Origin: Chitinophaga sp. sic0106
GTDB taxonomy: Bacteria > Bacteroidota > Bacteroidia > Chitinophagales > Chitinophagaceae
Assembly (NCBI RefSeq): GCF_019219075.1
Contig: NZ_JAHUWJ010000032.1
Span: forward strand, 1-46,028
Direction of reading: 5' to 3'
DNA length: 46,028 bases
Part shown: positions 1 through 7,395 of the stretch, in pieces
How the letters are laid out: the number at the start of each line of letters is the position of its first letter
Numbering within the stretch: position 1 is the stretch's first letter
The notes under the pieces: generated by a model
The model's input: only the letters and a program-made list of their open reading frames with translations
What the model was told of the DNA's origin: nothing
The model's database searches: none
Made by a program: the position numbers and the translations under genes

Positions 1-120
1 TGCCGCCAGCTTCCTTCAGATTCCATCTTACAATGGACACCCTTGCTATTGGCTAATGCTTCCTACTACAAAGCGCATTCGGGACTTGCACCCTAGAGCT
101 ATAACACATGCCTGGCACAC
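1..120 (-). mobile_element. Group II intron, 5' end (domain I), cut by window edge
   Basis: Read on the minus strand, the segment starts with GTGTG at 120, matching the group II intron 5' consensus GUGYG. It continues with blocks typical of the domain I region: AGGGTGCAAGTCCC, then TTAGCC and AGCAAGGGTGTCC, then GGAATCTGAAGGAAGC and GGCGGCA at the window edge. The rest of the ribozyme and any reverse transcriptase lie to the left and are not visible. The 5' boundary is 5 bases (TTTAT) beyond the terminator stem of the collagen-like lipoprotein gene. Such a position is typical of bacterial class C introns, which target terminator hairpins; the class itself is not established here. Recognition rests on remembered conserved blocks. 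Confidence 0.8.
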
Positions 121-125
121 ATAAA

Positions 126-152
126 AACCGGCAGGCGAAATGCCTGCCGGTT
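126..152 (-). terminator. Intrinsic terminator of the collagen-like lipoprotein gene
   Basis: Perfect 11-bp stem (AACCGGCAGGC paired with GCCTGCCGGTT) with a 5-nt loop. On the minus strand it is followed by TTT, giving a short U tract before the intron boundary. It lies 20 bases after the stop codon at 173-175. Confidence 0.85.
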
Positions 153-172
153 CTCAAAATCATTTATAGCTA

Positions 173-778
173 TCAATCCTTCAGCCCTAAATACTCCTTC
201 ACGGCTGCATAATTATTCCAGTCTATTACAGACCTTGCACGCACACCGCCCGGAACTAATACATACCGGTATTGGTAGTATTTAACCCCGTTATTGTCCA
301 TTAGGGTGCTAATATCACCATTCGAATAAAGATCGATGGTACCCACACTAGCAGTCACCTCAATCGTAAGGCCAGTAAATGCACTGAAGTAAGGCAGGGC
401 TATCAGGCTAGGATCAGTTGCTGAAAAACCATTTAGGTAAACCTTCACCAAACCGGTATTCAACATATTTAAAGTCAGTTTAGGGGCAGCTATTTGTGAA
501 TAATATCCAATCGTATCTACCCCTCCACCTGCAGTATGGATCGTATCAGGCAAGAACCTTACATCCAGCCAGGCAGAATAAATAACATTAGCAACACCAG
601 TATCTCCTTTAGGACCAGCGGGACCAGCAGGACCACCAGGACCTTGTGCACCATTCTGGCCATTTGCACCCGCAGGACCGGCAGGACCAGCGGACCCATC
701 CTTACTACAGGAAGAAACAAACATAGCAGTAGCGCCTGCCACCAGGCACACCAAGAGCAATCGGGATATTTTTTTCAT
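173..778 (-). CDS. Collagen-like lipoprotein (GXY repeats)
   Basis: About 201 residues from the ATG at 776-778; the longer upstream reading is rejected because the lipoprotein signal begins at this Met. A lysine-rich start and hydrophobic stretch lead to a lipobox ending FVSSC, so Cys24 is the probable lipidation site. Directly after it come about 11 consecutive GXY triplets rich in GPA (roughly residues 27-59), a collagen-like stalk. The remaining 140 residues (VNIYSAW-like start, beta-rich) resemble no family I can name. In Bacteroidota such proteins are cell-surface lipoproteins with unknown partners. The gene stands alone with its own terminator. Lipoprotein and collagen repeat are directly visible; function is unknown. 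Confidence 0.85.
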   Translation of the reverse strand: MKKISRLLLVCLVAGATAMFVSSCSKDGSAGPAGPAGANGQNGAQGPGGPAGPAGPKGDTGVANVIYSAWLDVRFLPDTIHTAGGGVDTIGYYSQIAAPKLTLNMLNTGLVKVYLNGFSATDPSLIALPYFSAFTGLTIEVTASVGTIDLYSNGDISTLMDNNGVKYYQYRYVLVPGGVRARSVIDWNNYAAVKEYLGLKD

Positions 779-896
779 ACAGTTAGAGTTTGGGATATGA
801 AGATTTAGAATTCGCACATGGGACTATTAACATCTTTCGCTACAAGGACTAAAAAGTGCTTGAAAATAGTAATTGTTTCTCTCATATTGCAGATTT

Positions 897-915
897 CTGT
901 CAACTTTTTTGACAG
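897..915. promoter_or_regulatory. Inverted repeat upstream of topoisomerase IB
   Basis: CTGTCAA and TTGACAG form a perfect 7-bp inverted repeat around a 5-nt CTTTT spacer, 42 bases before the topoisomerase start. It could be an operator or a small hairpin. A weak -7-like ATTCTTTG follows at 933-940. Its role is unproven. Confidence 0.4.
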
Positions 916-956
916 ATGGCTTTCCAAGTGGCATTCTTTGTGTACTCCTTACTGTT

Positions 957-2027
957 ATGATCACCATAGAACAAATCAGCGATCCTGTGGCGGTGGCTAA
1001 ATCAGTAAAGCTCCGGTATGTAAAATCCGATGCTCCTGGCATTACCCGCCTGCGTAGCGGCAGCAGTTTCCGGTACCTCGATCCGCAAGGCCAGCCCGTT
1101 ACCGATGAAGCTACCCTGGAGCGTATCCGTAAACTGGTACTGCCTCCCGCCTGGGAAAACGTATGGATCTGCACCTGGCCCAACGGACACCTGCAGGCCA
1201 CCGGCACGGATACCAAAGGCCGCAAGCAATACCGCTACCACAACGCCTGGGCCGAGGTTAGAAATGAAACCAAATACTTCCGCCTTCAACAATTTGGGGA
1301 AAACCTGCCGGCTATACGAAAAAAAGTGGCCGAAGACCTCCGTCATACAGGCCTCCCTAAAGATAAAGTCATCGCCATAGCGCTCCTGGTCATGGAAGAA
1401 ACCCAGATCCGCGTAGGCAACACCGGATATGAAAAGCTATATGGCTCACACGGTCTCACCACCCTGCGCAATAAGCACGTGAAAATCACCGGCAGCAGGG
1501 CTTTCTTCCAATTCAAAGGAAAAAAAGGAGTAGAACATAAAATAGAACTTAGAGATGCCGCCCTGGCCCGACTCCTAAAGAAAGTACAGGATATCCCGGG
1601 GCAAAGTCTTTTCCAGTATTATGGAGAAGATGGAAACCACCATCACCTGGATTCCGGGGAAGTGAACGATTATATCAAGGCATGCTGCTCCGCGCAGGAG
1701 TTTACCTGTAAGGACTTCAGAACGTGGGCCGGCACCGTCCATGCCTTCAACCTCCTGGCCGATCTGGAACCCTACGACACCATCACCGCCTGCCGCAAAA
1801 ACATCGTGACAATTATAGACAGTGTTGCCAACAAACTGGGGAATACCCGCGCCGTTTGCAAAAAGTATTATGTACATCCATTGCTGCTCTCCCAATATGA
1901 AGAAGGTACCCTCGACCCCTGGCTGAAAAAACTCAAAGCACAACGGAATAAACCCACCAACAACGGACTCCATGGGGATGAAAAAATATTGCTGCAATAT
2001 CTTCGTGAGCTCTCCTCACTAAAATAA
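957..2027 (+). CDS. DNA topoisomerase IB (poxvirus-type)
   Basis: About 356 residues from the ATG at 957; an in-frame upstream extension begins at 873 but adds residues without family character. The enzyme relaxes supercoils by nicking one strand through a 3'-phosphotyrosine link. The N-terminal third has the bacterial TopIB fold signature (LRYVKSDAPGITR, VLPPAWENVWIC). The catalytic part shows Arg152 in IRVGN, the lysine-bearing FKGKKG loop near 185-190, Arg255 in KDFRTW, and Tyr305 in YYVHP, the usual place of the nucleophile. Length is normal for bacterial TopIB. It is a single-gene unit convergent with the DoxX gene. Not an essential type IA/II topoisomerase; likely an accessory relaxase. 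Confidence 0.93.
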   Translation: MITIEQISDPVAVAKSVKLRYVKSDAPGITRLRSGSSFRYLDPQGQPVTDEATLERIRKLVLPPAWENVWICTWPNGHLQATGTDTKGRKQYRYHNAWAEVRNETKYFRLQQFGENLPAIRKKVAEDLRHTGLPKDKVIAIALLVMEETQIRVGNTGYEKLYGSHGLTTLRNKHVKITGSRAFFQFKGKKGVEHKIELRDAALARLLKKVQDIPGQSLFQYYGEDGNHHHLDSGEVNDYIKACCSAQEFTCKDFRTWAGTVHAFNLLADLEPYDTITACRKNIVTIIDSVANKLGNTRAVCKKYYVHPLLLSQYEEGTLDPWLKKLKAQRNKPTNNGLHGDEKILLQYLRELSSLK

Positions 2028-2031
2028 AAAA

Positions 2032-2057
2032 AGCTGCCCTCTAACTGAGGTGCAGCT
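2032..2057. terminator. Shared terminator between topoisomerase IB and DoxX genes
   Basis: AGCTGC pairs with GCAGCT, with an inner CCT/AGG extension. On the minus strand the stem is followed by TTTTTTATTTT, a good U tract for the DoxX transcript. On the plus strand the T tract is poor. Confidence 0.6.
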
Positions 2058-2083
2058 CTCTTACTATTCAGGTTGACCCATTT

Positions 2084-2464
2084 TTACGCTTCACTATATT
2101 TCCCTTTGTTCATCACAAAGAATACGGTTACCAATATCATCACCAACGGATAAGATACCTCTGCAAAAGGAGCACCACTAACCACTTTCAGGATTGCCGC
2201 CATGATCATGGTGAATAACAGCGCTACCGACAACGGCCGTACGAAAAATCCGCTGATCAACGCCAATCCTCCCAGCAGCTCCGCCAATGTGGCCAGCAAG
2301 CCCCAAAACATAGGCCAGAACGAAATACCTACAAACTTCATCGTGCCTCCTAAAAACTCCCATACCTGCGGCCCACCTATCAATTTCATAACACCGAAAA
2401 TGGTGAAAAATACGCCAATGCCTATACGAAAAATCAAAAATGCCAGTTTGTTATTGCTACCCAT
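2084..2464 (-). CDS. DoxX family membrane protein
   Basis: About 126 residues from the ATG at 2462-2464 (MGSNNKLAF...). The ORF is open further upstream, but a promoter -7 element at 2492-2499 lies inside that extension, so the shorter start is chosen. The sequence is almost entirely four hydrophobic membrane segments. It shows DoxX features: RIGIGVFFTIFGVMKLIGG near the N-terminus and a LLATLAELLGGLALISGFF segment in the middle. DoxX proteins are small inner-membrane proteins, some linked to terminal oxidases or oxidative stress; the exact role here is unknown. It is divergent from a CxxC flavoprotein oxidoreductase, which fits a redox setting but proves nothing. Confidence 0.85.
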   Translation of the reverse strand: MGSNNKLAFLIFRIGIGVFFTIFGVMKLIGGPQVWEFLGGTMKFVGISFWPMFWGLLATLAELLGGLALISGFFVRPLSVALLFTMIMAAILKVVSGAPFAEVSYPLVMILVTVFFVMNKGKYSEA

Positions 2465-2491
2465 ACTTTCTGTTTGTTTAAAATGATAACA

Positions 2492-2499
2492 CAAATCTA
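2492..2499 (-). promoter_or_regulatory. Promoter -7 element for the DoxX gene
   Basis: On the minus strand TAGATTTG matches the Bacteroidota -7 consensus TAnnTTTG. CTG, one mismatch from the -33 TTG, lies at about the right distance upstream. It sits 28 bases before the chosen DoxX start. Confidence 0.5.
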
Positions 2500-2578
2500 C
2501 TATCGCAACCCCGTTCCGCAGATGGACTAAAATCATTATGTATTGGACTTTTTTCCAGCCTTCGGGGAATAATATTTT

Positions 2579-2609
2579 TTGCAACAAAGTTGCATTTTAT
2601 TATTTTTGC
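2579..2609 (+). promoter_or_regulatory. Bacteroidota promoter with overlapping palindrome
   Basis: TTG at 2579-2581, exactly 19 bases, then TATTTTTG at 2601-2608: a full match to the TTG-N19-TAnnTTTG promoter of the phylum's primary sigma factor. A perfect inverted repeat TGCAAC-AAA-GTTGCA (2580-2594) overlaps the -33 element and is a good candidate for a repressor or redox-sensor site. The flavoprotein start codon follows at 2630. Confidence 0.75.
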
Positions 2610-2629
2610 AGGAAAGTAACCTGTACGCC

Positions 2630-3535
2630 ATGCAACAAATTCATTACGACGCTATTATCATAGGGGGAAGCTATGCTGGCCTGTCGGCCGCCATGGCACT
2701 GGCAAGATCAAAGAAAACAGTATTGCTAATCGATGGTGGCCAACCCGCCAACCGGTTCACGCCACATTCACATAATGTGATCACCCTGGATGGCGCCAAA
2801 CCGGGCGACATCAACGCCACCGCTAAAAAACAGGTGATGGCCTACCCTACTGTTACCTTCGTAACAGATATAGCCACTATCGCGGCACGCACGCCACACG
2901 GATTTAACATCTCCACAAAAAATAACCTGCAATACCAGGGCAAAAAACTGGTGCTCGCCACCGGATGGAAAGATGAAATGCCCGATATACCAGGCTTTGC
3001 AGACTGCTGGGGTATCAGCATACTCCACTGCCCCTACTGCCATGGATATGAAGTGAAAGACCAGCCTACCGGCATCATCGCCAGCGGGGAACCTGGATAC
3101 GACTTTGTAAAACTCATCAGCAACTGGACCAGCCAACTGACCGTATTTTCCAACGGCCTGCATCATTTTACGGAAGAACAACTGGCAAAGCTGCAGCAAC
3201 ACCACATCCCGGTGATCACCACCGCTATTAAAGCCATGATTCATGAGGAAGGACAACTGAAAAAAATAATACTGGCTGATGGTACGTCCTACGCCATCAC
3301 CGCCCTCTATGCACGCCCGGCCATGCTGCAGCAAAGCGAAATTCCCCAACAGCTCGCGCTCGACATCACAGAACAAGGCACCATTAAAACAGATATGATG
3401 CAACGCACCTCCGCACCAGGCGTTTATGCCTGCGGAGATATCACCTCCATGGGCCGTTCCGTTGCCAACGCTATGGCCACCGGCAGCGTAGCCGGCGCCA
3501 TGCTTAATAAAGAACTAATAGCAGACGCCTGGTAA
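2630..3535 (+). CDS. FAD-dependent thioredoxin-reductase-like oxidoreductase
   Basis: About 301 residues from the ATG at 2630, downstream of a clear promoter; the earlier TTG at 2579 is the -33 element, not a start. The N-terminus has the FAD dinucleotide motif IIGGSYAGLSAA (10-21). A redox-active pair Cys134/Cys137 lies in CPYCHGYE. The C-terminus has the second FAD motif GVYACGDITSMG. The usual NADPH-binding GxGxxA stretch is degenerate (GIIASGEPGYDF). CxxCHGYE and a weak NADPH site recall TrxR-like dithiol oxidases of the GliT/HlmI type as well as true reductases. It may reduce or oxidize small dithiols in the cytoplasm. Its stop codon directly abuts the stop of the next, convergent gene. 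Confidence 0.85.
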   Translation: MQQIHYDAIIIGGSYAGLSAAMALARSKKTVLLIDGGQPANRFTPHSHNVITLDGAKPGDINATAKKQVMAYPTVTFVTDIATIAARTPHGFNISTKNNLQYQGKKLVLATGWKDEMPDIPGFADCWGISILHCPYCHGYEVKDQPTGIIASGEPGYDFVKLISNWTSQLTVFSNGLHHFTEEQLAKLQQHHIPVITTAIKAMIHEEGQLKKIILADGTSYAITALYARPAMLQQSEIPQQLALDITEQGTIKTDMMQRTSAPGVYACGDITSMGRSVANAMATGSVAGAMLNKELIADAW

Positions 3536-3940
3536 TCAAAAATTAAAAAAGAAGAATACGAGTGCAGCCCACTCCTTCTTAACACCAGAAGCATACCCGA
3601 TGGTACTGTACGATTTATTCTGCACCCGGCCATCATCCTTGATGTAGCCAATTGTATTGTAACTGCTGTTTTGTACAGTACCGTCCTCTTTCACATACCC
3701 TACGGTAGAATAACTACCATCCTGGATCTTACCGTCCTTTACATAACCAATTGTTTGATAGTGCGCATTCTGCACCGTACCACTGCTGCTGATTTTACCC
3801 ACCACCGTGTAACTGCCATTCTTGATGGTACCATCACTGCCAATGGTATATTTGGTGGTGTAATCGCCCGACTTGATCGTTTGCGCACGTATCACGCCTA
3901 CGCTGGCTATCAGAATAAGGATCAGGATAAACTTTTTCAT
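3536..3940 (-). CDS. Secreted protein with about five tandem 20-residue repeats
   Basis: 134 residues. A cleavable signal peptide ends at VIRAQ (residue about 20). The mature part is a tandem array of about 20-residue units of the form GxVQNxSYxTIGYxKxDG (five to six units, about residues 22-118). The unit recalls small Bacteroidota proteins called 5-fold beta-flower proteins; I am not sure of the name. Each unit probably forms one small beta blade. The tail KKEWAALVFFFFNF is unusually hydrophobic and may be membrane-linked. No enzymatic motif is present. Function unknown, probably periplasmic or cell-surface. Confidence 0.75.
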   Translation of the reverse strand: MKKFILILILIASVGVIRAQTIKSGDYTTKYTIGSDGTIKNGSYTVVGKISSSGTVQNAHYQTIGYVKDGKIQDGSYSTVGYVKEDGTVQNSSYNTIGYIKDDGRVQNKSYSTIGYASGVKKEWAALVFFFFNF

Positions 3941-3943
3941 GAC

Positions 3944-3951
3944 TATATTTG
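3944..3951 (+). promoter_or_regulatory. Candidate -7 element for the aminotransferase gene
   Basis: TATATTTG matches TAnnTTTG and lies 30 bases before the ATG at 3981. No TTG is found at the expected -33 distance, so support is partial. Confidence 0.4.
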
Positions 3952-3980
3952 AAACATTGTTTACCTAAGTTACTGCTTTT

Positions 3981-5153
3981 ATGGACCTCAATCTGCTCAG
4001 AAGAGACACACCAGGATGTAGCAATGTCATCCACCTCAATAATGCCGGGGCTTCCCTGATTCCTAAGCCGGTCCAGCATGCCATGCAAGATTATCTAGTT
4101 CAGGAAACGGACTTCGGCGGCTACGAAACAGCGGATAAATATGCTCCCGCCATCATGGCTTTTTATGATCAGGCTGCTACCCTGCTCAACACCAGAAGCA
4201 GCAACATCGCATACGCCACCAGTGCTACTGATGCATATAACCTGGCCCTCTCCGCCGTACCATTTAAAAATGGCGATGTAGTACTGCTTACAGAAAACGA
4301 TTATCCTTCCAATTTCATCACCTTATTGTCATTGCAAAAACGCTATGGCATCCGGCTGGAATTGGTGAAGAATACCCCTTCCGGCGAAATTGACCTGGAG
4401 GACCTGGAAAATAAGATCAAACAACATCGCCCGGTGCTGGTGTCTGTTACCCACGTGCCTACCAGCTCAGGGCTGGTGCAGCCTGTAGCTGCCATCGGCG
4501 ATATCACGACCCGGCTGGATACCTTATTCCTCCTGGATGCCTGCCAGTCGCTCGGTCAACTCCCTGTGGACGCGCTGGCAATCAAAGCTGATTTCATCAG
4601 CGGCACTTTGCGTAAGTTTCTACGGGGCCCCAGGGGTGCCGGGCTGCTATATGTTTCCGATAAAGTACTGCATGCCGGACTGGAACCGCTGATGCCGGAT
4701 ATGCGGGGCGCCGACTGGACATCCACCTTTACCTACCAGGCACGTAAGGATGCTAAAAGGTTTGAATTATGGGAGAAGAATTACATGTCCGTTATCGGTA
4801 GCGCCACGGCACTGAAATATGCTAACGATATCGGTATACAAGCCATAGCGAATCGCAATGAGATACTGTGCGGGTTTCTTCGCAAAGAGCTCGCCTCCGT
4901 GCCCGGCGTGCAACTGATGGACAGAGGCGCGCAACCTTGCAGCATCGTCACCTTTGCCATGCAGGGCCGTCAGGAAACAGGGGCAAAACAGTACTTCCGG
5001 GACAGAGGCATCAACCTGCATACCACCACCCGGCAGTCTGCCATGATAGATTTCGAGGAGAAAGGCGTGGATTGGGTACTCCGCGTATCTCCCCATTATT
5101 ACAATGTGGAAGAAGAACTGGAAAGATTTGTAGAAGTATTACAGGAATGGTAA
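3981..5153 (+). CDS. Class V aminotransferase (PLP-dependent, cysteine desulfurase-like)
   Basis: 390 residues. The fold-type I class V pattern is complete. HLNNAGASLIP lies near the N-terminus (18-28), SVTHVPTSSG at about 155-164, the PLP-ring Asp186 in LLDACQS with Gln/Ser following, and Lys212 in SGTLRKFLRGPRGAGLLYV as the Schiff-base lysine. The family includes cysteine desulfurases, selenocysteine lyases and related sulfur-handling lyases. The active-site cysteine loop of true SufS/IscS is not evident, so the substrate stays open. The gene is alone, starts 41 bases from the divergent repeat-protein gene, and ends 3 bases from a convergent gene. Confidence 0.85.
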   Translation: MDLNLLRRDTPGCSNVIHLNNAGASLIPKPVQHAMQDYLVQETDFGGYETADKYAPAIMAFYDQAATLLNTRSSNIAYATSATDAYNLALSAVPFKNGDVVLLTENDYPSNFITLLSLQKRYGIRLELVKNTPSGEIDLEDLENKIKQHRPVLVSVTHVPTSSGLVQPVAAIGDITTRLDTLFLLDACQSLGQLPVDALAIKADFISGTLRKFLRGPRGAGLLYVSDKVLHAGLEPLMPDMRGADWTSTFTYQARKDAKRFELWEKNYMSVIGSATALKYANDIGIQAIANRNEILCGFLRKELASVPGVQLMDRGAQPCSIVTFAMQGRQETGAKQYFRDRGINLHTTTRQSAMIDFEEKGVDWVLRVSPHYYNVEEELERFVEVLQEW

Positions 5154-5156
5154 CCA

Positions 5157-5705
5157 TTACTTTTTGAGGTGCCGCCACCAGTCCATAATAGCTTCCATAC
5201 GCTCTTCCAAACTGAGGTCACCTTTTAACTGCAATACAGGCGCAGTTTGCCGGGCCAGCCATGCTTCATGTGCCTTTAATGTTCTGTTGGAAATACCTGT
5301 ATCGTGATCATAATTGGCGGCCCATGCAAGAAAGGTGTTGAACTTTTCTTTCATGGCCGCATCGGTGTCCAGCAAGGCGCCATAACGTTCATATTCTCTT
5401 TGCCGTACGCGTTGCATTCGTACCTCCGCAGGCACCCACAAAAACACGATGCCATCAAACGAAGGGAATACCTCATCTCCCCAATTAATGATTGAACCAC
5501 CCAAAACCCACGATGGCACCGCTGCCAACTCGCGGGATATCATCGCATTACGCTCAGCAGGAGGCCGCCGCTCCGAAAATGGCAATACAGTGGCCTGCCA
5601 GAAGTAAAGATCACTGTCGAAATAAGGAACGTCGTAATAACCGGCCATGGCCTTTCCCAGCGTAGTAACACCTGTGCCGGCAGCACCGAAAATATGGAGT
5701 TTCAT
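5157..5705 (-). CDS. P-loop nucleotide kinase-like protein with atypical Walker A
   Basis: About 182 residues from the ATG at 5703-5705 (MKLHIFGAAGTG...); the open frame upstream has no family character. The P-loop is GAAGTGVTTLGK (about residues 7-18). The classical GxxGxGK lysine is replaced by Val, a variant seen in a group of uncharacterized adenylate-kinase-like proteins. Downstream come YFDSDLYFW (substrate Asp), a WVLGGSI strand, a Walker B-like GIVFLWVP, and an arginine-rich lid RMQRVRQREYERYG. These features fit a small-molecule or nucleotide kinase of the adenylate kinase/shikimate kinase superfamily. The substrate cannot be told. Confidence 0.75.
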   Translation of the reverse strand: MKLHIFGAAGTGVTTLGKAMAGYYDVPYFDSDLYFWQATVLPFSERRPPAERNAMISRELAAVPSWVLGGSIINWGDEVFPSFDGIVFLWVPAEVRMQRVRQREYERYGALLDTDAAMKEKFNTFLAWAANYDHDTGISNRTLKAHEAWLARQTAPVLQLKGDLSLEERMEAIMDWWRHLKK

Positions 5706-5832
5706 ACTGTAAAAATGCGTATTTATGCGGAAGCTGAGATGCCCCCTTTGAAATATCCCTAAAAATGCGGAACTTACTATTATTGTTCGACCCCACATGC
5801 CCCGAAATTAGTATAACCTCAAATAAATCCTT

Positions 5833-6777
5833 ATGTCAAGAAGTAAGATTATCGCAGTAGCTGCCGCAGAAAAAGGCAATACTGAAACTCCCCCGGGGAG
5901 CAACAAAACCAAATATGGCAAATGGTACGGCCTAGACGGATACGCCTGGTGCGCCATCTTTGTGAGCTATGTATATGACCAGGCCGGGCATCCGCTCGAG
6001 GCTATCGACAGTCCCAAAGGCTACCAGGGCTGCCAATCCGGCTACAATTACTGGAAAAGAAATAACCGCATTGTTACCTCCCCCCAGGAAGGAGATATTG
6101 TGTTGTACGACTGGTCCGGTAAAGGCATCTGCAACCATACCGGTATATTCGTAAAATGGCTGAACGCGGAACGTACCAGCTTCCAGGCCTGGGAAGGCAA
6201 TACCGCCACTGGTAACGACAGCGATGGGGGTAATGTGATGCTCCGCACGCGTAACAAAAGTTCCGTCAGAGCATTTGTAAAACCATTCGCATTGGATAAG
6301 GAGCCAGACATTCCCGCACCCGCGTATTTACTCAAAAAAGGAGATCGCGGCAGTGAAGTTATTACCCTGCAAAAACTACTGTTCGACCTCAAATACACTA
6401 TTACTGTAGATGGCATTTTTGGTGATGAAACCAAAAATATCATCGAGCAGTTTCAACAGAAAAACAAACTCGCAGTAACAGGAAAAGTAGATACCCAGCT
6501 GCTTGGATTGTTGCAGGAAGCTACGGTAAAGCCACCGGTAAGCGATACAAAGATTACAACGGGATCGTATATACGTAAAGGTGATAGCGGGGAAGTAGTA
6601 TTGCTCATTCAACAGGCACTGAATAAAAAAGGCGCCAACCCGGCGATTGTTGCCAGTGGCGTATTTGAAGCCACTACATTTTCCGCAGTAAAACAATTCC
6701 AGCAGAAAAATGGATTGGATGCGGATGGAGTTGTAGGACCTAAAACATTTAAAGCACTTGGACTTACCAACGTTTAA
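5833..6777 (+). CDS. CHAP amidase/peptidase with two peptidoglycan-binding domains
   Basis: 314 residues. Residues about 1-155 are a CHAP (NlpC/P60-like) domain with Cys40 in WCAIFVSYV and His102 in CNHTGIF as the probable catalytic pair. A linker rich in PAPA leads to two PG_binding_1 modules: about 165-230 (GDRGSEVITLQKLL, VDGIFGDET) and about 245-312 (GDSGEVVLLIQQAL, DGVVGPKTFKALG). The protein should cut peptidoglycan peptides or the amide to muramic acid. There is no signal peptide or membrane segment, so it resembles a phage-type endolysin or a toxin delivered by another route. No phage genes are nearby. The gene is followed by a strong terminator. Confidence 0.88.
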   Translation: MSRSKIIAVAAAEKGNTETPPGSNKTKYGKWYGLDGYAWCAIFVSYVYDQAGHPLEAIDSPKGYQGCQSGYNYWKRNNRIVTSPQEGDIVLYDWSGKGICNHTGIFVKWLNAERTSFQAWEGNTATGNDSDGGNVMLRTRNKSSVRAFVKPFALDKEPDIPAPAYLLKKGDRGSEVITLQKLLFDLKYTITVDGIFGDETKNIIEQFQQKNKLAVTGKVDTQLLGLLQEATVKPPVSDTKITTGSYIRKGDSGEVVLLIQQALNKKGANPAIVASGVFEATTFSAVKQFQQKNGLDADGVVGPKTFKALGLTNV

Positions 6778-6783
6778 CATATC

Positions 6784-6820
6784 CATGCGCCCCGAAGCCC
6801 TGCAGTGATCGGGGCGCATG
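6784..6820 (+). terminator. Strong stem-loop after the CHAP gene
   Basis: Perfect 12-bp GC-rich stem CATGCGCCCCGA / TCGGGGCGCATG around a 13-nt loop, 6 bases after the stop codon. There is no T tract, but a second hairpin follows at once. Confidence 0.6.
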
Positions 6821-6822
6821 TG

Positions 6823-6875
6823 GGGCTGACCAAAAAGTAATGGTCAGCCCTAATTTATTCGGGTACCTGATGGAG
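6823..6875 (+). repeat. Dispersed stem-loop element, copy 1
   Basis: A 10-bp stem GGGCTGACCA / TGGTCAGCCC (6823-6832, 6841-6850) with loop AAAAGTAA is followed by a 22-base tail at 6854-6875 containing TTATTCGGGT and CCTGATGGAG. The same tail, with one mismatch, follows another perfect stem at 22462-22483, whose loop also reads AAAGT. The shared layout suggests a small repeated intergenic element of REP type. Its origin is unknown. Confidence 0.55.
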
Positions 6876-6931
6876 ACTAATTGTCGTGTAAACGATTCTC
6901 AAAGCCTTCCCAGCCCCACAAAGGTGAATGA

Positions 6932-7345
6932 TTAATTCGCTTCCGCATATTTCTTAAAATTATCCAGAATAGCCTGCCATCCACCCTGCTGCATTTCAAT
7001 GGAGTTCTGCGACTCCGCCTCAAACTGTGTGGTAACAGTAGTTCCATCACCTGCCGGCACAAACGTGACCTGCACTTTCCTGCCATCGCCCAGTACATAG
7101 GCAATTTCTTTTTCCTGGTCTACAGTAGTATACTCTCCGCCAAAATCGAAGGAGAAACTGCCATCTTTTGCAGCCATCGTATACTTAAACTGACCGCCTA
7201 CACGAAGATCATTTTCGGCATGCGGGGTATGCCAGTCTTCCGATGCATTATTCCAGTTCACTACATGCTCAGGGGTGTTATACAGGTTCCAAACTTTTGC
7301 TGCTGGGGCATTAACGGTGCTTTGTACAGTAATAACGGTGTTCAT
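6932..7345 (-). CDS. SRPBCC (AHSA1-type) domain protein
   Basis: About 137 residues from the ATG at 7343-7345 (MNTVITVQSTVNAP...). The sequence follows the AHSA1/START-like pattern: an N-terminal beta strand, APAAKVWNLYNTPEHVVNWNNASEDWHTPHAENDLRVGG with the tryptophan- and histidine-rich turn of the family, a run of beta strands, and a C-terminal helix GGWQAILDNFKKYAE. SRPBCC proteins have a deep hydrophobic pocket and bind lipids or small ligands; this subfamily is uncharacterized. A -7 element lies 42 bases upstream. No partner genes nearby suggest a role. Confidence 0.88.
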   Translation of the reverse strand: MNTVITVQSTVNAPAAKVWNLYNTPEHVVNWNNASEDWHTPHAENDLRVGGQFKYTMAAKDGSFSFDFGGEYTTVDQEKEIAYVLGDGRKVQVTFVPAGDGTTVTTQFEAESQNSIEMQQGGWQAILDNFKKYAEAN

Positions 7346-7386
7346 ATCATTTATTTTTTCAGTGTTGACGTGTGTACGATTACAAT

Positions 7387-7395
7387 GCAAACTTA
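7387..7395 (-). promoter_or_regulatory. Promoter -7 element for the SRPBCC gene
   Basis: On the minus strand TAAGTTTGC matches the extended -7 consensus TAnnTTTGC and lies 42 bases before the start codon. No TTG at the -33 distance. Confidence 0.45.

Noticed and set aside
2579..2629. In-frame TTG start for the flavoprotein oxidoreductase
   Set aside because: This TTG is the -33 element of the promoter, so it cannot be in the mRNA of that promoter; the ATG at 2630 is preferred.
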